Assembly (NCBI GenBank): GCA_934670025.1
Contig: CAKUOS010000072.1
Coordinates: 1 to 7,139, forward strand
Direction: 5' to 3'
Length of the DNA: 7,139 nucleotides
From: an uncultured Oscillospiraceae bacterium
Lineage (GTDB): Bacteria > Bacillota > Clostridia > Oscillospirales > Oscillospiraceae
Part shown: piece after piece, positions 1 through 5,063 of the stretch
How the letters are laid out: each line of letters begins with the position of its first letter
How positions within the stretch are numbered: position 1 is the stretch's first letter
Notes under the pieces: generated by a model
Told to the model about the DNA's origin: nothing
The model's input: the letters and a program-made list of their open reading frames with translations, nothing else
Database searches by the model: none
Position numbers and translations under genes: made by a program

Positions 1-234
1 TTCTGCCCGTATGCCTCCGAGCCGTGCCACGACAAGTTCACGCTCTTCCAGACCGAAAAGGACATGAACGAGAGCGAAAATAAGGGCGTGCTGTTCCTCG
101 GCGGCGATAAGATCCGCGTCCGTCTGGATGAGGACAAGGCTTACGACCTGTCCCAGCCGAACGACCTGCCGCAGGAGATTGAGGCCCTGATCCTCACCAT
201 CCGCAGCAAGTACGCGTACCTCTACACCGAATAA
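1..234 (+). CDS. C-terminal end of an unrecognised protein (5' truncated)
   Basis: An open frame enters at base 1 and runs 77 codons to a TAA at 232-234. The visible peptide starts FCPYASEPCHDKF, has a central GGDKIRVRLDED stretch and ends IRSKYAYLYTE. It is acidic and soluble-looking, with no membrane segment. The CPYxxxPCHD start holds two cysteines and a histidine and could be part of a metal site, but with only the tail visible this is speculation. I do not recognise the family. That it is a real gene end is supported by codon use like the neighbours (third positions mostly G/C) and by a strong rho-independent terminator starting 14 bases after the stop. It is convergent with spoIVA. The start and most of the protein lie outside the window. 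Confidence 0.8.
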   Translation, partial: FCPYASEPCHDKFTLFQTEKDMNESENKGVLFLGGDKIRVRLDEDKAYDLSQPNDLPQEIEALILTIRSKYAYLYTE

Positions 235-247
235 GAGCAGACCGGAT

Positions 248-286
248 AACCCCCGGCGCGACCATTGCGGTCACGCCGGGGGTTTT
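248..286 (+). terminator. Rho-independent terminator of the first gene
   Basis: An 11-bp GC-rich stem (AACCCCCGGCG at 248-258 with its complement at 274-284) is extended by a C/A mismatch and four more pairs (GACC/GGTC) around an ATTGC loop. TTTT follows at 283-286. It lies 14 bases after the stop of the partial gene and is oriented to end it. The T tail is also where the similarity between repeat copies R1 and R2 begins. Confidence 0.88.
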
Positions 287-306
287 GCATTGGTTTTCCA
301 AATTTG

Positions 307-415
307 CGTAGGGGCCGATGCCCACATCGGTCCGGCAGAATGCACCGTTGAAACGCGAAACCCTTCGGCGAATTCGATGGTTCCCTACGGGCCGATGTGG
401 GCATCGGCCCCTACG
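307..415. repeat. Palindromic repeat element R1 (MITE-like), core with terminal inverted repeats
   Basis: A 109-bp unit bounded by perfect 24-bp inverted repeats (307-330 and 392-415, ends CGTAGGGGCCGATG / CATCGGCCCCTACG) around a 61-bp interior. A second copy lies in inverted orientation at 4814-4920; the two interiors differ at only 5 of 61 positions. Similarity continues outside the inverted repeats: 283-307 matches 4921-4945 at 22 of 25 positions, and 415-432 matches the opposite flank of R2 more weakly (13 of 18). The whole repeat is therefore nearer 150 bp. There is no credible ORF inside. The structure resembles a miniature inverted-repeat element; the responsible transposase, if any, is not in the window. 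As RNA it could fold into a long hairpin. Confidence 0.85.
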
Positions 416-445
416 GCTTCCCGGGAGATTTCTGACGCGCATCAG

Positions 446-470
446 CCCCTACACCTTCCCAGAAAGTATT
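446..470. repeat. Fragment of the right end of the R1/R2 repeat
   Basis: CCCCTACACC followed by TTCCCAGAA resembles the outer end of R2 read on the minus strand (CCCCTACACC then ATCCCGGAA, 4802-4820): 17 of the first 19 positions match before an indel. It lies 31 bases beyond the R1 terminal repeat and runs directly into the A-rich side of the spoIVA terminator. It is short, so chance similarity is possible, but the location beside R1 argues for a decayed or tandem element end. Confidence 0.45.
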
Positions 471-507
471 ATAAAAAACCAAACTGCGAACCTGGTTCGC
501 AGTTTGG
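471..507 (-). terminator. Rho-independent terminator of the sipL-spoIVA operon
   Basis: On the minus strand a perfect 12-bp stem (CCAAACTGCGAA / TTCGCAGTTTGG, plus-strand arms 479-490 and 496-507) encloses a 5-nt loop and is followed by TTTTTTAT (471-478). It begins 20 bases after the spoIVA stop. The arms are far more regular than the surroundings, so this is a strong call. Confidence 0.92.
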
Positions 508-526
508 AAAGGAAAAAACGACATTT

Positions 527-2005
527 TTACAACAGAATGCAGATCATGCCGCCGGTATTTTCGTTGATCATGCGGCCGAGCGTGCGCGTGAGCTTCTGCC
601 GCGCGTCGTCTGGCATCCGCGTGATCTTCGCCGTGACGCCCTCGGAGACGAGCTCATAGAGCGATTTGCCGAAAATGTTGCTCTGCCAGAGCTTTTCGGT
701 GTCCTGCTCGTATTCGCCGAGCAGATAATCGATGAGCTGCTTCGATTCCTGTTCGCCGCCGACCATCGGGCTGATCTCCGTCTCGATCTCGGCGCGCATC
801 ATGTGGATCGACGGCGCGCTGGCGCGCAGCTTGACGGCATAATTGCCATTTTTCCGCACGATCTCCGGTTTTTCGAGCTTCAATTCCTCCGCGCCGGGCA
901 TCACAATGCCATAGCCCGTGGCCTTGACCTGTTCGAGCGCGGTCTGTACCTTTTCATAGAGCTTTTTCGTCTGCGCAAGCTCGCGCAGCATTTGCAGCAG
1001 CGATTCGTCGTCCGTGATCGGCGCGTCCGCCTGCTTCGACAGCTCCTCGTAAAACAGCTGCTCCGGCAATTGCAGCTCGCACGTGATCGTGCCGGTGCCA
1101 AGATCGATGGCGCGCACGCGGAAGTCCTCGACCGTGTCGAGTTCGGCGAGCTTGCCCATGACGCTCTCGGCCTCGCGCAGACTGCCGAGCTGCGCGGCCT
1201 GCGCCAGCATCGCGTCGTAGAGCGCGGCCTTGGCCGGGTGATCGTCCGGAAGCGCGCGCACCCAGCCCGGCAGGAAAAAGCGCAGCTCCTGCGCCGGGAA
1301 GGCGTACATGAGCGTTTGCAGCAGATGCTGAATGTCCCCGGTCTGCATCCGCAGGCAGTCGACGGCCGCAGCCTCGACGCCGAACTGCTCCCGGATGTGC
1401 GCGCAGACGGCCTGCGCATCCGCGCCGGCGGGGTTCTGCGTGTTGACGACGACAACAAACGGCTTGCCCGTTTTCTGCATATCGGCGATGGCGCGCGCCT
1501 CCGCCGCCTCATATCCCGCGCGCGGCAGGTCGGTCACGGAGCCGTCGGTCGTGACGACGACGCCGATGGAGCTGTGCTCCTCCATGACCTTGCGCGTGCC
1601 GAGCTCCGCCGCCTGCGCCAGCGGGATCTCCTCCGGCGCCCAGGGCGTCGTGACCATGCGCGGCTTGCCGTCCTCGGTGTCGCCGGCCGCGCCCGGCACC
1701 ATATACCCGACCGAGTCGATCAGCCGCACCGACAGCTCCGTTTTTCCGTCGGGACTGATGCGCGCAGCCTCGTGCGGGATAAATTTCGGCTCCGCCGTCA
1801 TGATCGTCCGTCCGGATCCGGACAGCGGCAGCTCATCCGTGGCGCGTTCGCGCTCATAGACGTTTTCGATGTTCGGCAGCACGAGCTGCTCCATAAACCG
1901 CTTGATAAACGTGGATTTTCCGGTCCGGACCGGGCCGACGACGCCGATGTAGATCGTGCCGCCCGTGCGCTCGGAGATCTGCGCGTAGAGAGATTGCTGT
2001 TCCAT
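527..2005 (-). CDS. spoIVA: Stage IV sporulation protein A, spore-coat morphogenetic ATPase
   Basis: SpoIVA is a mother-cell cytoskeletal ATPase (TRAFAC-type fold) that polymerises irreversibly on the outer forespore membrane and forms the platform for coat and cortex assembly. The product is 492 residues, the length I recall for the Bacillus subtilis protein. Visible features are a Walker A loop GPVRTGKST (24-32, Lys30), a threonine-bearing TIMTAEPKF segment (67-75), a Walker B-like RLIDSVGY with Asp97, a long middle region, and the conserved hydrophobic tail GGMICILL needed for membrane association in the family. I chose ATG 2005 because it has AAGGAGG seven bases upstream and restores the family N terminus MEQQSLYAQISERTGGTIYIG. 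The longer open frame to 2131 only adds sequence overlapping sipL. It lies 17 bases downstream of sipL and ends before a strong terminator. Expression is expected under sigma-E through the operon. Confidence 0.98.
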   Translation of the reverse strand: MEQQSLYAQISERTGGTIYIGVVGPVRTGKSTFIKRFMEQLVLPNIENVYERERATDELPLSGSGRTIMTAEPKFIPHEAARISPDGKTELSVRLIDSVGYMVPGAAGDTEDGKPRMVTTPWAPEEIPLAQAAELGTRKVMEEHSSIGVVVTTDGSVTDLPRAGYEAAEARAIADMQKTGKPFVVVVNTQNPAGADAQAVCAHIREQFGVEAAAVDCLRMQTGDIQHLLQTLMYAFPAQELRFFLPGWVRALPDDHPAKAALYDAMLAQAAQLGSLREAESVMGKLAELDTVEDFRVRAIDLGTGTITCELQLPEQLFYEELSKQADAPITDDESLLQMLRELAQTKKLYEKVQTALEQVKATGYGIVMPGAEELKLEKPEIVRKNGNYAVKLRASAPSIHMMRAEIETEISPMVGGEQESKQLIDYLLGEYEQDTEKLWQSNIFGKSLYELVSEGVTAKITRMPDDARQKLTRTLGRMINENTGGMICILL

Positions 2006-2012
2006 ATCTTCG

Positions 2013-2019
2013 CCTCCTT
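2013..2019 (-). promoter_or_regulatory. Ribosome binding site fixing the spoIVA start
   Basis: AAGGAGG on the minus strand, 7 bases before ATG 2005, inside the 17-base gap after the sipL stop. It selects the 492-residue start over the 534-residue open frame, and its closeness to the sipL stop suggests translational coupling. Confidence 0.9.
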
Positions 2020-2022
2020 GCC

Positions 2023-3531
2023 TCACATGGGGATCAGCAGCAGCCGCCCGGCCTCGACCTCGGGCTGCGTCAGATGGTTGGCCGATTCGATGGCGTGCGC
2101 CGTCGTACCGTAGCGCTTGGCAAGCGTCCACAGCTCCTGCGCGCTGCCGGTGCGGCAGATGATGACCGACGGCCGCTGTGCGCCGGTGCGCGCGGCAGGA
2201 TCGAGCGTCCCGCCGGCAAGATTCCGGAACGTCTGCGCGCCGAAGGTCTGCACAAAGAAGACTGCGTCGTAATGCAGCTCGATCGCGCCGTTTGCCGCGG
2301 CGGCATAGCCCTCGGGCAGCAGCTGCAATTGCGCCTCACACGTGCCGTTCTCACTCAGCGCCGTGCCGCAGCTGAGCTCCGTGCGGAAGCTCTCGCCCTG
2401 CACCGCGCCGTCCGGGTCGATGTAAAGGATATCCGCGTGCAGCGGCACGTGGACCGTCACGCCGCCATCCGTGCGCTCGATCGCCTGCGCGTCGGCGTAC
2501 ACCCGGCAGTCCAGCACGGCTGCGGCATTCTTCTGAAACGACGCGCGCACCGGCTCGCGCAGCGTCTGCGCGTCGAGCCGCATGGTGAGCGTCTGTTCCT
2601 GCCACTGCGGCGTGAACGCGCCCCGCGTGACATAGGCGTCGCACAGCGCCGTCACCTCCTGCTGCGCGTACACGACGCACTGCGCAAGGATCCCCGCGCC
2701 GAACAGCAGCTTCTGCGAAGCGCCGTCCGTCACCGGTTCGAGCTGCACGCCCGTCACGCACAGCTGCACGCCGAGCGCCTCGCCGCCGTCGTAATCGCCC
2801 TGCAACGGGCAGTACTGCGAAAACGGTGCGGACAGCTGCGCCGTCTGCACGTGGCCCTCCGCGTCAAGATACGTCAGCCGCACCTCCGCGTTCCCCTTCA
2901 TCACGGCCTTGCCGCCCGTGATGTTCCGGTCCGTCACGACCGGCTGCACGCGCACGTCGACCAGCCGGTCGATCTGCGGCTTTCCGTCCGGAAGGGCCAG
3001 CTCCTCGCTCATCTGAAACGCGCGCTCGGCCAGCTCGACGGGCACGCTGCGCGCATATGTCTCGCGTTTTGTCTGCAAGCACGCGGGCGCCTGCGTCAAA
3101 ACGCTCTGCACCTGCTCCTCCTGTTCATAGCCGTCGGCCTGTACGAGCACGTTGACGCGCAGCAGGACCTTCCGCGAGTTGATGAGACGGCTGTCCGCGC
3201 TGCGGACCGAGATCGCCGCGGCCGTCTGCGCCGCCTCCGTCAGCTCCGGACCCTCCGGTTTGACCGCAAACGGCAGCTCCGCCGTCAGCAGCTGCACGCT
3301 CCCGTCCTCCGCGGCGTACAAACAGCTCGTGCGCAGCGTCCCCGTCACGAGCAGACTCCCCGCCCGCACGGTCTTGCTCTGCAATTCCGGTTCGGCGTAA
3401 CAGATGAGCGTCCGCGCGGCGTCGGGCATACTGTCCGGGATGATGATCTCCTGCGTCTGATCCTGCGCCAGAACCGGATGCGCGGTGCGGCGCAGAGAAG
3501 TCAGCCGTTGTTGTTCAAATGCAAGCTCCAT
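2023..3531 (-). CDS. sipL: SipL-like SpoIVA-interacting coat protein (DUF3794/SPOCS repeats plus C-terminal LysM)
   Basis: A 502-residue soluble protein. The N-terminal part (about 30-130) has the DUF3794 look: IPDSMPDAARTL, a V-x-G-T-L strand, LPFAV, then SRLINSRKVLLRVNVLV. Similar strand patterns recur at about 190-290 and 340-400. Residues 455-502 form a LysM domain (ELWTLAKRYGTTAHAIESANHL ending GRLLLIPM). This architecture and length match SipL of Clostridioides difficile (about 516 residues), whose LysM domain binds SpoIVA and which is needed to anchor the coat on the forespore; it is the functional counterpart of Bacillus SpoVID. The next gene, 17 bases downstream, is spoIVA itself, strongly supporting this role. 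ATG 3531 is preferred over GTG 3540 because TAAGGAG lies 8 bases upstream of the ATG but abuts the GTG. The alternative is a generic DUF3794/LysM protein of unknown function, less likely given the neighbour. Confidence 0.87.
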   Translation of the reverse strand: MELAFEQQRLTSLRRTAHPVLAQDQTQEIIIPDSMPDAARTLICYAEPELQSKTVRAGSLLVTGTLRTSCLYAAEDGSVQLLTAELPFAVKPEGPELTEAAQTAAAISVRSADSRLINSRKVLLRVNVLVQADGYEQEEQVQSVLTQAPACLQTKRETYARSVPVELAERAFQMSEELALPDGKPQIDRLVDVRVQPVVTDRNITGGKAVMKGNAEVRLTYLDAEGHVQTAQLSAPFSQYCPLQGDYDGGEALGVQLCVTGVQLEPVTDGASQKLLFGAGILAQCVVYAQQEVTALCDAYVTRGAFTPQWQEQTLTMRLDAQTLREPVRASFQKNAAAVLDCRVYADAQAIERTDGGVTVHVPLHADILYIDPDGAVQGESFRTELSCGTALSENGTCEAQLQLLPEGYAAAANGAIELHYDAVFFVQTFGAQTFRNLAGGTLDPAARTGAQRPSVIICRTGSAQELWTLAKRYGTTAHAIESANHLTQPEVEAGRLLLIPM

Positions 3532-3539
3532 ACGTTCCA

Positions 3540-3546
3540 CTCCTTA
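3540..3546 (-). promoter_or_regulatory. Ribosome binding site fixing the sipL start
   Basis: TAAGGAG on the minus strand, 8 bases before ATG 3531. It overlaps the in-frame GTG at 3540, which cannot therefore be the main start. Confidence 0.85.
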
Positions 3547-3640
3547 TCGCGCCGTCTGCGCCGCATATCGCGCGGCGGCTTTGATGGCGTCATGTTCTAT
3601 CCCATGTATACGCGGCGGCGGACAAGGATATGCCTGCCTG

Positions 3641-3784
3641 TCACAGCGCGAGCGCAAGCCCGGCCGCGAGCAGCGCGATCGCCGCCAGGATCCGCCAAAA
3701 CCAGCCGCACAGCACAAACGACAGCAGCAGTCCCAGTCCCAGCCCGATCAGCAGCAGCCCGAGCTGTTTTCTTCTTACACACAT
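3641..3784 (-). CDS. Small two-segment membrane peptide upstream of sipL
   Basis: A 47-residue peptide, MCVRRKQLGLL..., almost entirely hydrophobic after a short basic N terminus (RRK at 4-6). Two segments can span the membrane: about 8-26 (glycine/leucine rich) and about 28-47, separated by a CGW turn. By the positive-inside pattern both ends could face the cytoplasm. ATG 3784 is chosen because GGGAGGGA (3791-3798) puts its GGAGG core 8 bases away; the in-frame ATG at 3790 would be only 2 bases from it, and the open frame further upstream has no second site. It is co-directional with sipL, 109 bases upstream, so it is probably the first gene of the sporulation operon. I do not recognise a named family. 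A role in the forespore or mother-cell membrane is inference from position only. Confidence 0.6.
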   Translation of the reverse strand: MCVRRKQLGLLLIGLGLGLLLSFVLCGWFWRILAAIALLAAGLALAL

Positions 3785-3845
3785 CCGCATTCCCTCCCGT
3801 CCAGCGTATGCACGCGCCAGCTGGCTCGTGCTTCCTGATTTGCGG

Positions 3846-3874
3846 TTGTTTTTCCTGCCGGTATCTGCTATACT
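3846..3874 (+). promoter_or_regulatory. Sigma-A-type promoter of the TetR gene
   Basis: TTGTTT (3846-3851) and TATACT (3869-3874) are separated by 17 bases, a near-ideal vegetative promoter. The transcript would start around 3881, giving a leader of about 50 bases containing the tandem 10-bp repeat and an AGGA ribosome binding site at 3916-3919. Confidence 0.7.
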
Positions 3875-3881
3875 GTATTTA

Positions 3882-3901
3882 CATCGTATTCCATCGTATT
3901 C
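3882..3901. repeat. Tandem 10-bp direct repeat in the divergent promoter region
   Basis: CATCGTATTC occurs twice back to back (3882-3891, 3892-3901), and the following CATTATTC is a partial third. It lies between the tetR -10 box and the tetR start and also supplies the two sigma-E -10-like boxes of the opposite strand. A 10-bp period places both units on the same face of the helix. Confidence 0.85.
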
Positions 3902-3909
3902 CATTATTC
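3883..3909 (-). promoter_or_regulatory. Candidate sigma-E promoter for the membrane peptide-sipL-spoIVA operon
   Basis: On the minus strand GAATAAT (3903-3909) fits the sigma-E -35 pattern KHATAWT completely. AATACGAT occurs twice downstream (3893-3900 and 3883-3890) and matches 6 of 8 positions of the sigma-E -10 consensus CATACAMT. Only the second copy is at a plausible distance (12 bases, slightly short). Transcription would begin roughly 90 bases before the small membrane ORF. SpoIVA is a classic sigma-E gene, so such a promoter is expected here, but the match is imperfect. Confidence 0.35.
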
Positions 3910-3929
3910 ACAGATAGGACGTGATCCCA

Positions 3930-4616
3930 ATGGCGCTTACAAGTGTAAGCTACCCCACCAAACGCCGCATTCTGACGGTCTGCGTCAAGCTGTTCCTCGA
4001 AAAAGGATACAAAAAGACGACGCTCGCGGAAATTTTGCAGAAGGCGGACGTCTCCAGCAGCAGCTTCCAGAATATTTTCGGCGCCAAAGACGGCGTCCTG
4101 ACCGAGCTTGTGGAATTCATGTTCTGCAGCCAGTTTTCCGCCGCGCGCATGATCGCCGATCCGTCTTTGCCGCCGGTCTATGTCTACGCCGTGGAGACGT
4201 GCATCCAGCTCACGCTCACCGAGCTGAACGAAAACCTGCGTGAGATCTATACCGAGGCCTATTCGCAGGCCGGCGCGTCGGAATACATCTTCTGTCAGAC
4301 GGCAAAGGAATTGCAGGTGATCTTTGCGCCGTATCTGCCGGGTCTGAGCGCCGATGATTTCTTCACGCTGGAGATCGGCTCCGCGGGCATCATGCGCGCG
4401 TATATGGCGCGCCGCTGCACCGAAGAATTCCCGCTGCAAAAGAAGCTGCGCTGCTTTTTGTCCATGAGTCTGCGCGCCTACCGCGTACCCGAGGACGAAT
4501 TGCAGGCCGTGCTGGCCTTTGTGGAGAGTCTCGACATCCGCGCAATCTCCGAAGACGTCATGCAGAAGCTCTTCCGTGCGCTGGCGCTGCGCTACGAGTT
4601 CACGCTCAACACATGA
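3930..4616 (+). CDS. TetR/AcrR-family transcriptional regulator
   Basis: A 228-residue one-component regulator. The N-terminal DNA-binding domain is typical: KRRILTVCVKLFLEKGYKKTTLAEILQKADVSSSSFQNIFGAKDGVL (11-57), with the helix-turn-helix at about 31-50 and the F-x-x-K motif (F50, K53) that follows it. The rest is an all-helical ligand/dimerisation domain with no recognisable signature, so the ligand is unknown. ATG 3930 is chosen because AGGA lies 10 bases upstream; GTG 3921 is only one base from it. It is divergent from the sporulation operon and has its own promoter and terminator; no transporter or enzyme is cotranscribed. A palindrome at codons 2-7 suggests self-repression. Targets could be itself, the divergent operon or distant genes; none is proven. 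Confidence 0.9.
   Translation: MALTSVSYPTKRRILTVCVKLFLEKGYKKTTLAEILQKADVSSSSFQNIFGAKDGVLTELVEFMFCSQFSAARMIADPSLPPVYVYAVETCIQLTLTELNENLREIYTEAYSQAGASEYIFCQTAKELQVIFAPYLPGLSADDFFTLEIGSAGIMRAYMARRCTEEFPLQKKLRCFLSMSLRAYRVPEDELQAVLAFVESLDIRAISEDVMQKLFRALALRYEFTLNT
3935..3950. promoter_or_regulatory. 16-bp palindrome, candidate TetR operator
   Basis: GCTTACA-AG-TGTAAGC is a perfect inverted repeat with 7-bp arms and a 2-bp centre. It begins 5 bases after the first base of the tetR ATG and covers codons 2-7. Size and TTACA/TGTAA half-sites are typical of TetR-family operators. Lying downstream of the promoter, it could block elongation or initiation of its own transcript. Binding by this protein is inference. 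Confidence 0.55.
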
Positions 4617-4644
4617 GCGCAAAATCGCCCTATAAGCCGAAAAT

Positions 4645-4677
4645 AACCTCCGTATGGCCGCGCCATACGGAGGTTTT
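4645..4677 (+). terminator. Rho-independent terminator of the TetR gene
   Basis: A perfect 13-bp stem (AACCTCCGTATGG at 4645-4657 with its complement at 4663-4675) around a 5-nt CCGCG loop. The run TTTT spans 4674-4677 and further T-rich sequence follows. It starts 28 bases after the tetR stop. An A-rich stretch before the stem means it might also act weakly on the minus strand. Confidence 0.88.
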
Positions 4678-4699
4678 GCGTATTTTCTTTGAAGACCAT

Positions 4700-4748
4700 A
4701 CCTTCAGCCCGTAGAGGCCGGCGAAGCCGTGACGGATGAGGGTCGTTT
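4700..4748. repeat. Possible remnant of a second dispersed repeat family
   Basis: This non-coding stretch contains GGCGAAGCCGTGACGGATG followed by AGGG. Read on the minus strand it begins CCCTCATCCGTCACGGCTTC, which resembles an abundant short intergenic repeat I recall from Oscillospiraceae genomes. Only one copy is visible here, so the call rests on memory rather than on repetition in the window. Confidence 0.35.
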
Positions 4749-4750
4749 AA

Positions 4751-4797
4751 TCCCAAACCGCAAGCCAAGCCCGCGGTTTGCGCTCTGGTCTTTGGGA
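4751..4797. repeat. Nested inverted repeat beside R2
   Basis: CAAACCGC (4754-4761) pairs with GCGGTTTG (4773-4780) over an 11-nt loop. TCCCAAA (4751-4757) also has a perfect complement TTTGGGA at 4791-4797, so two alternative structures are possible. There is no good T tail. The inner hairpin resembles, in layout and in its CAAACYGC arms, the spoIVA terminator, which likewise lies next to a repeat end. Confidence 0.6.
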
Positions 4798-4813
4798 AAA
4801 CTTCCGGGATGGT

Positions 4814-4920
4814 GTAGGGGCCGATGCCCACATCGGCCCGTAGGGAACCATCGAATTCGCCGAAGGATTTCGCGTTTCAGACGTGCATTCTGCCGGGCCG
4901 ATGTGGGCATCGGCCCCTAC
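4814..4920. repeat. Palindromic repeat element R2 (inverted copy of R1)
   Basis: A 107-bp unit with perfect 27-bp terminal inverted repeats (4814-4840 and 4894-4920) around a 53-bp interior. Read on the minus strand it is nearly identical to R1. Homology continues into 4921-4945 on one side and more weakly into about 4797-4813 on the other. Like R1 it lies between two convergent genes (tetR and the lipoprotein gene). With the flanking pieces listed separately, it accounts for most of the 447-base gene-free gap 4617-5063; bases 4946-5001 show nothing recognisable. Confidence 0.85.
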
Positions 4921-5001
4921 GCAAATTTGGAAGACCGATACAAAAAAGTATGGCCGTCGGAGACACGTCGGAAGCTGCTTTGCCGAAACGACGGAAGCCG
5001 C

Positions 5002-5043
5002 CGAATTCGCCGAAGGGTTTCACGTTTCGGATGTGCATTCTGC
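5002..5043. repeat. R3: core-only fragment of the palindromic element
   Basis: These 42 bases match the R2 interior 4852-4893 at 38 positions (from CGAATTCGCCGAAGG to GTGCATTCTGC), in the same orientation, 150 bp downstream. The GGGGCCGATG terminal repeats are absent on both sides. A 5-bp hairpin (TGCGG-CATT-CCGCA, 5041-5054) adjoins it. It ends 20 bases before the lipoprotein stop codon. Confidence 0.75.
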
Positions 5044-5063
5044 GGCATTCCGCAAAAACCTGT

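Noticed and set aside
290..2113. 607-codon plus-strand open frame antisense to spoIVA
   Set aside because: It is the antisense shadow of spoIVA: arginine/leucine-rich, no ribosome binding site, runs through repeat R1 and a terminator, and the opposite strand encodes an unmistakable SpoIVA.
2006..2131. 42-residue N-terminal extension of SpoIVA
   Set aside because: It overlaps the LysM end of sipL, has no family similarity, and the AAGGAGG site serves ATG 2005, giving the family length of 492.
3803..3810. CATACGCT on the minus strand, 7 of 8 matches to the sigma-E -10 box
   Set aside because: Transcription from it would start inside the ribosome binding site of the membrane peptide, and no ATATT-like -35 lies at the right distance. 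It could only matter if the small ORF is not real.
2074..3924. 616-codon plus-strand open frame antisense to sipL
   Set aside because: High GC content leaves the antisense frame open. The product is arginine-rich with no domain, while the minus strand carries DUF3794 and LysM signatures with a proper ribosome binding site.
3879..4622. 247-codon minus-strand open frame over tetR
   Set aside because: Shadow of the tetR gene; its would-be end lies in the tetR leader and its product has no recognisable features.
283..5043. CRISPR array or prophage attachment sites formed by the repeats
   Set aside because: The repeats are few, irregularly spaced, internally palindromic over about 107-109 bp and in opposite orientations; there are no spacers, cas genes, integrase or tRNA nearby.
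5041..5054. Hairpin TGCGG-CATT-CCGCA as terminator of the lipoprotein gene
   Set aside because: Only 5 bp and, on the minus strand, the T run precedes rather than follows it.
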